DNA of 64,000 nucleotides from CAG-390 sp045636385 (GTDB lineage: Bacteria > Bacillota > Clostridia > Oscillospirales > CAG-272): contig JAZTXK010000078.1 in NCBI GenBank assembly GCA_045636385.1, positions 62,001-126,000 on the forward strand. Direction: 5' to 3'. The position numbers were made by a program, and so were the translations under genes. Numbering within the stretch: position 1 is the stretch's first letter; the number at the start of each line of letters is the position of its first letter. Shown piece after piece: positions 8,156 to 16,913 of this stretch. Under the pieces are notes generated by a model that ran no database searches, was not told where the DNA came from, and saw only the letters and a list, made by a program, of their open reading frames with translations.

Positions 8156-9079
8156 ATGTCTAAAGATAGAAAATTCAAATTATTTGATATGAACAGAGAC
8201 GGTCCCGGAGTTTCAAAAGATGAAAAGCCCTTTGTTCCCAATTTGATCAGTATGCCGAAATTCTATTTCAGAAATTTTTCAAGGATCTTGTCTTTGAATT
8301 TCTTGATGCTTCCCATTCTGATCATCCCGTTGATCTTCGTATATATGTTCCTCGTTGCTCCGACTACGCCTTCCGAAACAAGCGTGCTCTACTCTACACT
8401 TTACGGCTCGCATCTCCTGGGAGAAAGTTCGGTATGGTCTACTCTTCTCGGTGCATATGGTATTCAGCTTAACCTTCCGACTTTCTCCCCCGGAGCGATC
8501 TGGTTTATGATCGGACTCGGTCTTTTACTTGCTTTGATCTGGGGTTGGATCAACGTTGGCGCAACCTACTGCACAAGAAATATGCTCAAGGGCGATCCTG
8601 TGTTCATTACAAGCGACTTCTTCTATGCCATCAAGCGTAATTTCTGGTCAGGTCTGCTTCTCGGTATAATTGATTTTGGTATTATTGCGATACTTATATA
8701 CGATTTCGTATATTTTTCTCAAATCGGTGGTACCTTCGGAATTGACTTCCTGTATTTCGGCATCTGCGGACTCTGCATCATTTATTTCTTTATGAGATAT
8801 TACATTTACCTTATGCTGATCACATTTGATATAAAGATCAAGAAGATATTCAAAAACGCATTGATATTCTCGGTGCTCGGCATCGGCAGAAATCTTATGA
8901 GTTTACTCGGAATTGCGGTTCTTATCGCGCTCAACGTGGCTATTCTGCTTATCCTTTGGCCTTTGGGCGTCGTAGTACCTCTGATCTTTCCGATGATATA
9001 TCTCTTACCGAGTATAAACCTTCTTATAACGTACGGTGCATACCCGGTAATCGAAAAATATATGATCGAAAACACTTAA
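8156..9079 (+). CDS. DUF624 (YesL-like) membrane protein
   Basis: Integral membrane protein of 307 aa with about six hydrophobic segments, the first at residues 47-70 (FLMLPILIIPLIFVYMF) and others near 120, 165, 195, 225-250 and 275-295. The cytoplasmic N-terminus has LFDMNRDGPGVSKDE, a signature I associate with the YesL/DUF624 family, then SMPKFYFRNFSRI before the first segment. The family's molecular role is not established; relatives often sit near sugar ABC transporters, which is not the case here. AAAGG precedes the ATG and the gene follows the TrmH-type methyltransferase closely. Its stop codon overlaps the convergent deacetylase stop. Confidence 0.8.
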   Translation: MSKDRKFKLFDMNRDGPGVSKDEKPFVPNLISMPKFYFRNFSRILSLNFLMLPILIIPLIFVYMFLVAPTTPSETSVLYSTLYGSHLLGESSVWSTLLGAYGIQLNLPTFSPGAIWFMIGLGLLLALIWGWINVGATYCTRNMLKGDPVFITSDFFYAIKRNFWSGLLLGIIDFGIIAILIYDFVYFSQIGGTFGIDFLYFGICGLCIIYFFMRYYIYLMLITFDIKIKKIFKNALIFSVLGIGRNLMSLLGIAVLIALNVAILLILWPLGVVVPLIFPMIYLLPSINLLITYGAYPVIEKYMIENT

Positions 9080-9789
9080 TTTCTTATCAACTCGGATACG
9101 GTAACGAAGCCGTATCCGAGTTCTTTTAATTTTGGTATTACGCTTTTTAATGCTTCTGCGGTATAAGATTCTCCGCAAACGTAATCGTGCATCAGTATTA
9201 TGGCGCCGTCCTCCATATTCGCCAAGATCTCGCTTTCAATGTCCTGCGAGCTCGTGCCTGCCCAATCTCTCGTATCCACACTCCACAAAACCATATCGTA
9301 CCCGCGCTCGCTGCATACTGACATAAGCTCGTCGTTGTAGATGCCTCCCGGCGGTCTGAACAGCGTTGCATTGTATTCGGAATAGTTGAAGATTTCATCG
9401 TCACACAAGTCAATTTCGCGCTCCATAACGCGCCTGTCAACCTTAAACAAATATTTATGATCGAACGTGTGATTCCCGATCTCGTGACCGTCGGCAATTA
9501 TCCTTTCGATTATATCTTCATTCCCCTTTACGTTTTCTCCGACGATAAAAAAGGTCGCTTTTACGTTATTTTCTTGTAACACGTCAAGTATATCGAGAGT
9601 TTTTTCACGATGAGGTCCGTCATCAAATGTGAGTGCTATTTTGTGCTCCTCGGTGTTACCCATTGTAAATACCTGACAATTATCCGTGTTAGTTTCTGAA
9701 AATGAAGTAAGACAAGCAAGGGAGGAAACCAATAGTAAATTAACCGTTATTATTCTGACAAGTAATTTCATCGAGTGTACCAAATTCAT
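9076..9789 (-). CDS. Polysaccharide deacetylase, CE4 (secreted)
   Basis: NodB-fold deacetylase acting outside the membrane on amino-sugar polymers such as peptidoglycan. A hydrophobic signal segment (LLVRIITVNLLLVSSLACL) is at residues 9-27. CE4 motifs are complete: ALTFDDGPH (motif 1), GNHTFDH (metal H-x3-H), FRPPGG (motif 3), LWSVDTRDW (motif 4) and ILMHD (motif 5). The gene overlaps the end of the upstream PdaA-like gene by 50 bases if it starts at 9789 (AAGGG eight bases before). An ATG at 9771 is also possible. The two genes are probably translated as a coupled pair. Compared with its partner this protein keeps the classical TFDDG. Confidence 0.9.
   Translation of the reverse strand: MNLVHSMKLLVRIITVNLLLVSSLACLTSFSETNTDNCQVFTMGNTEEHKIALTFDDGPHREKTLDILDVLQENNVKATFFIVGENVKGNEDIIERIIADGHEIGNHTFDHKYLFKVDRRVMEREIDLCDDEIFNYSEYNATLFRPPGGIYNDELMSVCSERGYDMVLWSVDTRDWAGTSSQDIESEILANMEDGAIILMHDYVCGESYTAEALKSVIPKLKELGYGFVTVSELIRN
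9089..9122. terminator. Terminator embedded in the convergent CE4 coding sequence
   Basis: A perfect 13-bp inverted repeat (AACTCGGATACGG / CCGTATCCGAGTT) with an 8-base loop, followed by TCTTTTAATTTT on the plus strand. It is well placed to end the DUF624 transcript. It lies wholly inside the last codons of the minus-strand deacetylase, where it encodes a Leu-Gly-Tyr-Gly...Val-Ser-Glu-Leu stretch. Confidence 0.8.
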
Positions 9790-10519
9790 ATCCCATCGCC
9801 CTTATGGAATCTATAACTTCACTAAGCACTGCGGCATTTGTAGCAGACGTCGGATGCAATAATATCACAGCTCCGTCGTGGACGTTGTCCAAAATCTTTT
9901 TCTTAGCGTATTCCGGAGAGGGTTGCGAATCGTTATCCCAATCGGCATAAGCAAAGCTCCAAAAGACGGTTTTATATCCGAGATCTTGTATCGTTTTCAA
10001 ATTGCTTTCACTGAATGTTCCCTCCGGTGGACGGAAATACGGTGAAAGCTGTTTCTTCGTCAAATCGAAATACGCATCCGACAATATATAAAGCTCTGTT
10101 TTAAAGACATTGGGATCTGAAATTTTGCTCATATTCTTGTGGTGTGCAGTATGATTGCATACAAAGTGACCTTCGTCACTCATTCTTTTAACCAAATCGG
10201 GATTGCTCTCGATCAAATTCAAAAGAATAAAAAACGCGCCCTTAACATTCTTACTTTCAAGCACGTCGAGGATCTTTTCTACGTTTCCGTTCTCATAGCC
10301 TGCGTCAAAAGTAAGATACACCTTCTTGCTTCCCGACTTATCGAGCCAAATGCAAGAGTATTTGTCAATAAAACTAAATTCAGCGGGCAAAGGCGGCTGT
10401 TCGTTGTTTTTCACTCTTTTGCAGTACCACGAATATGAATTATCCGTTGCGTTCGCATTGAACGGCGCCAAAAGCGAAAGCATACATATCGCTAAAATTA
10501 TTATAATTGTTCGCTTCAA
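9740..10519 (-). CDS. pdaA: PdaA-like peptidoglycan N-acetylmuramic acid deacetylase
   Basis: CE4 enzyme of the delta-lactam-biosynthetic type, which in spore formers deacetylates muramic acid during cortex formation. A signal peptide covers residues 1-24 (ending FNANA). The mature start has SWYCKR, a PdaA hallmark, and motif 1 reads TFDAGYENGN instead of TFDDG, also typical of PdaA. CNHTAHHKNM supplies the metal histidines; FRPPEGTFSE and VILLHPTS follow. The start codon is TTG at 10519, decided by AAAGGAG nine bases upstream. It overlaps the next deacetylase gene. Cortex synthesis is the likely role given spoIIID and ymxH nearby, although no cwlD or gerQ is present. Confidence 0.88.
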   Translation of the reverse strand: MKRTIIIILAICMLSLLAPFNANATDNSYSWYCKRVKNNEQPPLPAEFSFIDKYSCIWLDKSGSKKVYLTFDAGYENGNVEKILDVLESKNVKGAFFILLNLIESNPDLVKRMSDEGHFVCNHTAHHKNMSKISDPNVFKTELYILSDAYFDLTKKQLSPYFRPPEGTFSESNLKTIQDLGYKTVFWSFAYADWDNDSQPSPEYAKKKILDNVHDGAVILLHPTSATNAAVLSEVIDSIRAMGYEFGTLDEITCQNNNG

Positions 10520-10599
10520 TTTCTAACTCCTTTCGTTGATTTCATAATTATGATACCCTCGAAAAAATTTTTGAAGCAATGAAAATTTCGGATAAAATT

Positions 10600-10634
10600 A
10601 AAGCTCCCGACTGCATAAGCGAGTCGGGAGCTTT
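10600..10634 (-). terminator. Terminator of the polC-EEP lipoprotein transcript
   Basis: Perfect 13-bp inverted repeat (AAAGCTCCCGACT / AGTCGGGAGCTTT) with a 9-base loop, four bases beyond the stop of the minus-strand lipoprotein gene. The minus-strand tail AATTTTATC is moderately T-rich. Confidence 0.85.
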
Positions 10635-10638
10635 GCGA

Positions 10639-12402
10639 TTATTTTGACAATTTTACGTCAATGTAAATAGGACAATGATCGGATGCATCGATTACGTAAT
10701 CCTGCGTCAAAGTGTTGTAGAAAAGAACCTTGGGCTGGGTTTCTTTGGAAAATGTAATATGGTCGATCGACTCATAATTACCCGTACTTACACTTTGGAA
10801 GAGCGTGTGGTAAGTTGTACAAGCGAGCTTGACAACCTTTGCACTGTTCTTGGCATCAACGTAACCGGATTTTTCGAGGAAGGATTTATACTCAGACGTG
10901 TTTTCGGATGCATTATAGTCTCCGCAAACGAAAACATCGGCGTTGTATTTCTTGTTCATGCTAAGAGCAAGCTCCGCCATTTCACTCGCCTGAATCATTC
11001 TGTTCCCCTGTCGCTCGGCACCAACGTCCCAGTGAGTACTGAATACGATATATTTTTCGCCGGTCGAAATTGACTCAAACACACCCCAAACGATCGAACG
11101 GAGTCTTTGGGAGTTACCTACGGAATACAAATGAATTCCTTCTTCAATGAGCTTGATCGTTGATTTGTTGTAAATCAAAGTTGTGTAAGTACCTGAGCCG
11201 GAGGGAATTTTTTTACGTGTGAACTGATATACTTCGCCAACGTATTCCTGAAGAATCGGATACCAAGCGTTCGATACCTCCTGAAGTGCTGCTACGTCGG
11301 GAAGGTAGTTCAAGAGAATAGACGATACGCGGATATCTCTGCCCTCCATAACAGCTGCAGCATCCCATTCTTCCGACAAAATGTTAAACGACATTATTCT
11401 CGTATCAGCGCCTTCAGCCAAATTTGCGTCGGCGCCTGCAGAGAAGGCGTTGAATTCATCCTCTTGATTAGCAAGAAGATTCATAGATACGATATTGCCG
11501 GATCGGATATACTTTTCGGTAAAGTAGTCGGTCGCAGTTTTGACAGCCGATTCGTTTACAGCGCCAATGAGTATCGAAGTGTCAGAGGTTACTATAACGT
11601 AACTCATACCGTTCAGCTTGCGATAATTATAATCGAATCTTGAAGTATCTGAAAGCACTCCAACGATTATTTCGTGCTCGGATTTAGGTGCGGTTTCAGG
11701 AACTACTTCTATAACGATATCGTAATTCTTTTTGATCGCCTTTGAAATATTTTCGGCGTATTTTTTATACTTGCCGTTTTTATCGTAAACGATCTTGAAT
11801 TCCGATAACTGTGAAATATCCGACATAATGTGCGTCCCGTCTGCGCGATGGACGTAGTTTCCGCCTGTATACACTAAATGCTCCGCACCCGATGCAGCAT
11901 CGGTTTTGATTTCAAGATTTTCTACGAAATACTCAAAACCGATCTTAAGATCAGCATAATCGGGAGCTACGATAACGATCTTATTGTTGTCGCAAATCTG
12001 CACGGCGCAATCACCGATTCCCATTTTATTGGCATCTAAAACCGCTTGTGTTGCTTCACGGGAGGTAAGTCCAATGATGATCTCGGACGCATCTGCGGGA
12101 GGTGCAAATTGAGGAGCGGTCCAATCCGAGGCAAGCGTGAACGTAGAATTGTAAGTATCATTCAAAGTATTTCTGAAATCAATAAGAAGCGAGACCTCTT
12201 CATCGAAAGCATCAATATATCTGATAAGGCTGTAAACGGGCTTTCCGTCGATTGCAATTACAACGTCCTCCTGAGGTTCGATCTCCACTATTGTATCAGA
12301 AGCTGAAGTATCGCCGCTTGTTTGCTCGTTATTGCAGGATGAGAAAGCAATAGCGGTAAGAAGCAATATCATAATCAAAATTACACTTAAGAATTTCTTC
12401 AT
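10639..12402 (-). CDS. Surface lipoprotein with endonuclease/exonuclease/phosphatase domain
   Basis: 587-aa predicted lipoprotein: signal segment at residues 1-22 with a lipobox-like AFSSC. Residues about 45-320 contain two similar modules, each with an EIIxG turn (EIIIGLTSREA and EIIVGVLSDTS), recalling the alpha/beta domain found before GH20 and GH67 catalytic domains. The C-terminal part (about 330-585) is an endonuclease/exonuclease/phosphatase fold: RIMSFNILSEEWD, VAALQEVSNAW, STHWDVG, VFVCGDYNAS, ESIDHITF and the end motif ASDHCPI. The residues needed for metal-dependent phosphodiester or phosphate ester cleavage are present. Substrate unknown. The gene begins 14 bases after polC and shares its transcript. 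Confidence 0.85.
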   Translation of the reverse strand: MKKFLSVILIMILLLTAIAFSSCNNEQTSGDTSASDTIVEIEPQEDVVIAIDGKPVYSLIRYIDAFDEEVSLLIDFRNTLNDTYNSTFTLASDWTAPQFAPPADASEIIIGLTSREATQAVLDANKMGIGDCAVQICDNNKIVIVAPDYADLKIGFEYFVENLEIKTDAASGAEHLVYTGGNYVHRADGTHIMSDISQLSEFKIVYDKNGKYKKYAENISKAIKKNYDIVIEVVPETAPKSEHEIIVGVLSDTSRFDYNYRKLNGMSYVIVTSDTSILIGAVNESAVKTATDYFTEKYIRSGNIVSMNLLANQEDEFNAFSAGADANLAEGADTRIMSFNILSEEWDAAAVMEGRDIRVSSILLNYLPDVAALQEVSNAWYPILQEYVGEVYQFTRKKIPSGSGTYTTLIYNKSTIKLIEEGIHLYSVGNSQRLRSIVWGVFESISTGEKYIVFSTHWDVGAERQGNRMIQASEMAELALSMNKKYNADVFVCGDYNASENTSEYKSFLEKSGYVDAKNSAKVVKLACTTYHTLFQSVSTGNYESIDHITFSKETQPKVLFYNTLTQDYVIDASDHCPIYIDVKLSK

Positions 12403-12416
12403 TAGAAACCTCCAAA

Positions 12417-15400
12417 TTAAATAATATCAAAAAGTGATATCTGATCGGTTTCACTTAAACCGTCAAGCACGCCGTTGGCACGTAAAGTATCAATAACGCC
12501 CTTGTTCGCCTTGCCACGAAGCTTCAAGTCTTCAACGGAGAAGAAAGGATCTTCGTCACGCGCCGCCGTGATATTTAGCGCAGCATTCAAACCAAGTCCG
12601 GGAAGCGCGATAAAAGGCATTCTGATGCAACCGTTCTCGGGCAAGAATTCTCTTGCGTGAGAATATTTGAGATGAACCGGGAGGAATCTCACGCCTCGCA
12701 GCATTGCTTCATGTGCAAACTGAAGTGCACCAAAGGTTTCCTTATCCTTCGGGGTAGCTTCTTTTCCGAGCTTATCGATCTCGTGCATTTTCTTGTAGAC
12801 GTAGTCTCTTCCCTGCCCGACTATCGTTCCGTCAAATCCGTCAGGAGCAACCGAAAGAATTGCGCAATAGAACGCTACAGGTTCGTGCACCTTATACCAC
12901 GCAAGTCGGATTGCTGACATAACGTACGCCGCTGCATGTGCCTTCGGAAACATATATTTAATCTTCTTACAAGACTTGATATACCATTCAGGAACGTTAT
13001 GCGCAAGCATATCGGCCTCCCATTCCGGGGTCAGACCTTTGCCCTTACGTACGCTTTCCATTATCTTGAACGAGGTAAGGTTCTCCATACCGTATCTTAT
13101 AAGGTCAAGCATAATACCGTCACGCGTACCAATAACCTTAGAGATATCACAAATACCATCCTTGATAAGGTCTTGTGCGTTACCAAGCCAAACGTCGGTG
13201 CCGTGAGTAAGTCCCGAGATCTGCATAAGGTCGGCAAAGTTCTTAGGTTTCGCATCAACAAGTACGCCCTGAATGAAGTTGGTACCAAACTCGGGCAGTC
13301 CGAGCGTACCTACCATAAGTCCAAGAAGCTTCGTTTCTCTATCGGAACGATCCATTTGCGGAATTCCGAGAGGCTCTGTTGATTCGAAAAGCTCATAGAT
13401 GCTTCGGTCATTCATTGCAACCTGATCGATCATAATGCCGCTGTACTTTTCAAGATACTTGTACTTCGTCGGAATATCGTGTCCAAGCTCGTCGAGCTTC
13501 AGTATCGTATCGTGCAAATATGAAAACGCAAAGTGAGTCGTTACAATATCTGATTTCGGATCGTCAGCAGGGTGCTGAACGGGAGTAAAATCATATACCT
13601 CACGGTCTCGCGGTACAACTATGATACCGCCGGGGTGCTGACCCGTAGTACGTTTTACACCAACGCAACCGTTGATGATTCGGTCAACCTCCGCGCGGCA
13701 AAGCTGCTGTCCCTTGCCCTCAAAATATTTCATAACGAATCCGAATGCGGTCTTATCGGCAAGCGTGCCAATAGTTCCCGCTTTGAAAACGTTTTCAGCG
13801 CCGAACAATTCCTCGGTAAATTTATGCACTTTACCTTGGACTTCGCCCGAGAAATTCAGGTCAATATCGGGAGACTTGTCGCCCTTGAATCCAAGGAACG
13901 TTTCGAAAGGTATATCCTGACCGTCTTGCTCGAGCGGCGAGCCGCATACGGGGCAAGTTCTCGACGGCATATCAAATCCCGAGCCTGCGTTCAAGGGGTT
14001 AGAAAAATCATTATACTGACATTTCTTGCAATAGTAATGCGGCGGAAGAGGGTTAACCTCAGAAATACCCGCCATAGTTGCAACGAAGGATGAACCTACC
14101 GATCCTCTTGAACCGACAAGATATCCCTGGCTTTCGCTGTAATGAACGAGTCGTTCCGCGATTACATAAAGAACCGCATAACCGTTTGAAATGATCGAGT
14201 TTAGCTCAACTTCAAGTCTGTTCTTAACGAGGTCGGGGAGGTTCTCGCCGTACATTGATCTCGCGCGAGTCCAACATTTATCGCGAAGCTCCTCTTCAGC
14301 ACCTTCAAGGTGAGGAGGATAAGACCCCTCCGGAATCGGACGAATATACTCGATCATATCTGCTATATCGTTAGTATTCTTTACGACGATCTCAAATGCT
14401 TTTTCTTCTCCGAGATAAGAAAATTCATCAAGCATTTCATCGGTAGTTCGCATATAAATAGGGGTAGGCTTGTCCGCATCCTTAAACTTCAATCCCGCGA
14501 GAAGGATGCGCCTGTAAAGCTCGTCCTCGGGATTAATGAAGTGAGCGTCCGAGGTCGCCACGACAGGCTTGTTAAGCTTTTCGCCAAGAGCAACTATTCG
14601 TCTATTGATGTTTCTCAAGGCCTCATTATCGGGAAGCTTGCCTTCAGCGACGAGATATTGATCGTTACCGATCGGCTGAACCTCAAGATAGTCGTAATAA
14701 GACGCGATTTCCTCTATCTCGGTTTCGCCCTTGTTATCAAGAATTGCGCTGTAAAGCTCACCGGCAGAACAAGCCGAACCGATTATCAGACCTTCGCGGT
14801 ATTTATCAAGCTGTGACTTAGGAATTCGAGGATAGCGGCGGTAAAAATCGAGGAAGCCCATAGATATCAGCTTATAAAGATTTTTCAATCCAACGAGATT
14901 CTTTACAAGTATGATCATATGGTGAGTTTCAAGCTTCAACGGGTCTGCGTTTATCTGAATATCTCTTACAAGATGCGAGAATTCAAATATATCGAACTGC
15001 TGCATCTTCTTGACCATAGCAAAATAGATCATAGTCAGCATCTCGGCATCGTCAACCGCGCGGTGATGATTAAAGTGTCCGAGATCGTAATATTTGGCAA
15101 GAACGTCAAGCTTGTGCGATTTAAGGTCGCTATTTAAGAATCTTGAAAGTCCGACAGTATCAAGATAAGGAGAATCAAATTTGATTCCAAGCTTGTTTGC
15201 AGCCGCTCTTACGAAACCGACGTCAAAGTCAGCGTTATGAGCAATAAGAAGCGCACCTTCAGCAAAAGCAAGGAATTCAGGAAGAACCTCGTTGATCTTA
15301 CGCGCATCCTTTACGTCATCATTGGTTATTGAAGTGAGATTAGTGATTTCCTCGGAAATGAGAGAATCAGGTTTTACGAAAGAGGAAAATCTGTCAACTA

Positions 15401-16913
15401 TCTCACCGTTTTTAACTTTTACGGCACCGAACTCGATAATTTCACAAGTAGCATTAGAAAGACCTGTTGTTTCAAGGTCGAATATTACCAGATTATCATC
15501 TACGGCGCCGTTATATTTGCCGTACAGCGGGCTGACACTATCGTTTACGAAGTAAGCTTCAAGTCCGTAAATAACCTTAAAGCGTTCTTCGCCTTCCTGG
15601 CGCTTGGTGAAATTATACATCTTATCAAGCGTTATCATTGCATCAGGAAAACCTTGAACGTTACCGTGGTCAGTTATAGCAACAGCCTTATGTCCCCAAG
15701 CAACCGCTGTTTTTACGGCTACGTCAGACGGGATCAAGGCGTCCATCGCTGACATATTGGTGTGCAGATGAAGCTCCACTCGCTTGTGCTCTGCTTTGTC
15801 TTTTCTCTTCTCTTTCGAGATTTTAGAAACAGCTTGAGGAATAATCAGCATATCCCCGGATTTAAAATCCTTTTTAACGCTACCGTATACGGCAATACAC
15901 ATTCCCGAGGAAACCAAGCCTGCCAATTCCTTGCAATCTTCATCCTCTTTGCTTTCAATCTTAACTGTAATTGAAGCATTGCCGTCAAAGAGCCCAAAAG
16001 AAAAATACCATTTTCTATCGCCGAATTTAGCCTGATCGTGCTCGGTGTTTGAAACGGTACCTATAACGCATAAGGTCGCACCGTGATTTCTGATAGAAGA
16101 AACAGAGATCGGCACAAGATCAAATTCATCACCCCAAATAAGCTCGGGGGAAGAAATATCGTATACAGCACTACCGATCTTACACTTTCCGTTGTCTATA
16201 TATGCGATACAATCTTCATCGTAGACAGACCATATACGTTTCAAGTCTTTCACTTCTTCTGTTTTTGCGGATTCTTTCTCTGAAACAGTTTCAGGTTTTT
16301 TACCGTTGTTTTCCTGCTCGGCGGCTCTGTTCGCAAGCATCTTATCGTATTCTGCAAGCGAAGCGCGGCATTGTTCGTTGAGATCTTCAATGAATCTCTT
16401 GTGCTCATCGCTTTCAAAATACGGAACGTAATCATCCATTTCGCAGATAGTAACTCGCATCTTGATTCCGAATTCACGGAATATAATATCTTCGATGACA
16501 CGTTGCACCTTACCTGCCGTAAGAAAATCAACGCCGTTGGAATTGAACGGAATAGAAAAAGACAGAGAGTTGTTGGAAAGCGTGTAATCGCAGTTGACAA
16601 AGAAGCCTTTTGTGATCTCCCCGATCTTCTCGGTTTCTATAATAATTTGCGGAATGTAATCATAAGTAAAAAGATCACGAGGATATCGAGGAACAAATCT
16701 TACAAAGTATTCGCCGTTATACGCTTCTCTTATCTTGTCCTCTGCTTCATAAAGAACTCTTCTCGAAATGATACGAGTGAGTGAAACCTCGATTTCAAAA
16801 GCATTGTCACGTTTATTGGATTTTTTAACGCAATATTCCGTCGCTTCATCGAAGAAAGCCTTGACCTCGGGGCCCGGAGTATATTTACTAAATAATTGAG
16901 TTAAAGTTTTCAT
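12417..16913 (-). CDS. polC: DNA polymerase III alpha subunit, PolC type
   Basis: Main replicative polymerase of Firmicutes, with built-in proofreading. Domains in order: N-terminal region (1-220), OB fold (about 225-375), PHP domain split by the exonuclease (RVELHLHTNMSAMDA, then AVAITDHGNVQG), DEDDh exonuclease (VIFDLETTGLS ... AHNADFDVGF ... HHRAVDDAE, about 470-640), then the polymerase with GSRGSVGSSF and a zinc motif (CKKC ... CPVC). The catalytic Asp pair is in DKSPDIDLNFSGE. 1498 aa is the usual length. The ATG overlaps the ispG stop by one base (TAATG). It is the last but one gene of the pyrH-to-polC block. High confidence. Confidence 0.98.
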   Translation of the reverse strand: MKTLTQLFSKYTPGPEVKAFFDEATEYCVKKSNKRDNAFEIEVSLTRIISRRVLYEAEDKIREAYNGEYFVRFVPRYPRDLFTYDYIPQIIIETEKIGEITKGFFVNCDYTLSNNSLSFSIPFNSNGVDFLTAGKVQRVIEDIIFREFGIKMRVTICEMDDYVPYFESDEHKRFIEDLNEQCRASLAEYDKMLANRAAEQENNGKKPETVSEKESAKTEEVKDLKRIWSVYDEDCIAYIDNGKCKIGSAVYDISSPELIWGDEFDLVPISVSSIRNHGATLCVIGTVSNTEHDQAKFGDRKWYFSFGLFDGNASITVKIESKEDEDCKELAGLVSSGMCIAVYGSVKKDFKSGDMLIIPQAVSKISKEKRKDKAEHKRVELHLHTNMSAMDALIPSDVAVKTAVAWGHKAVAITDHGNVQGFPDAMITLDKMYNFTKRQEGEERFKVIYGLEAYFVNDSVSPLYGKYNGAVDDNLVIFDLETTGLSNATCEIIEFGAVKVKNGEIVDRFSSFVKPDSLISEEITNLTSITNDDVKDARKINEVLPEFLAFAEGALLIAHNADFDVGFVRAAANKLGIKFDSPYLDTVGLSRFLNSDLKSHKLDVLAKYYDLGHFNHHRAVDDAEMLTMIYFAMVKKMQQFDIFEFSHLVRDIQINADPLKLETHHMIILVKNLVGLKNLYKLISMGFLDFYRRYPRIPKSQLDKYREGLIIGSACSAGELYSAILDNKGETEIEEIASYYDYLEVQPIGNDQYLVAEGKLPDNEALRNINRRIVALGEKLNKPVVATSDAHFINPEDELYRRILLAGLKFKDADKPTPIYMRTTDEMLDEFSYLGEEKAFEIVVKNTNDIADMIEYIRPIPEGSYPPHLEGAEEELRDKCWTRARSMYGENLPDLVKNRLEVELNSIISNGYAVLYVIAERLVHYSESQGYLVGSRGSVGSSFVATMAGISEVNPLPPHYYCKKCQYNDFSNPLNAGSGFDMPSRTCPVCGSPLEQDGQDIPFETFLGFKGDKSPDIDLNFSGEVQGKVHKFTEELFGAENVFKAGTIGTLADKTAFGFVMKYFEGKGQQLCRAEVDRIINGCVGVKRTTGQHPGGIIVVPRDREVYDFTPVQHPADDPKSDIVTTHFAFSYLHDTILKLDELGHDIPTKYKYLEKYSGIMIDQVAMNDRSIYELFESTEPLGIPQMDRSDRETKLLGLMVGTLGLPEFGTNFIQGVLVDAKPKNFADLMQISGLTHGTDVWLGNAQDLIKDGICDISKVIGTRDGIMLDLIRYGMENLTSFKIMESVRKGKGLTPEWEADMLAHNVPEWYIKSCKKIKYMFPKAHAAAYVMSAIRLAWYKVHEPVAFYCAILSVAPDGFDGTIVGQGRDYVYKKMHEIDKLGKEATPKDKETFGALQFAHEAMLRGVRFLPVHLKYSHAREFLPENGCIRMPFIALPGLGLNAALNITAARDEDPFFSVEDLKLRGKANKGVIDTLRANGVLDGLSETDQISLFDII

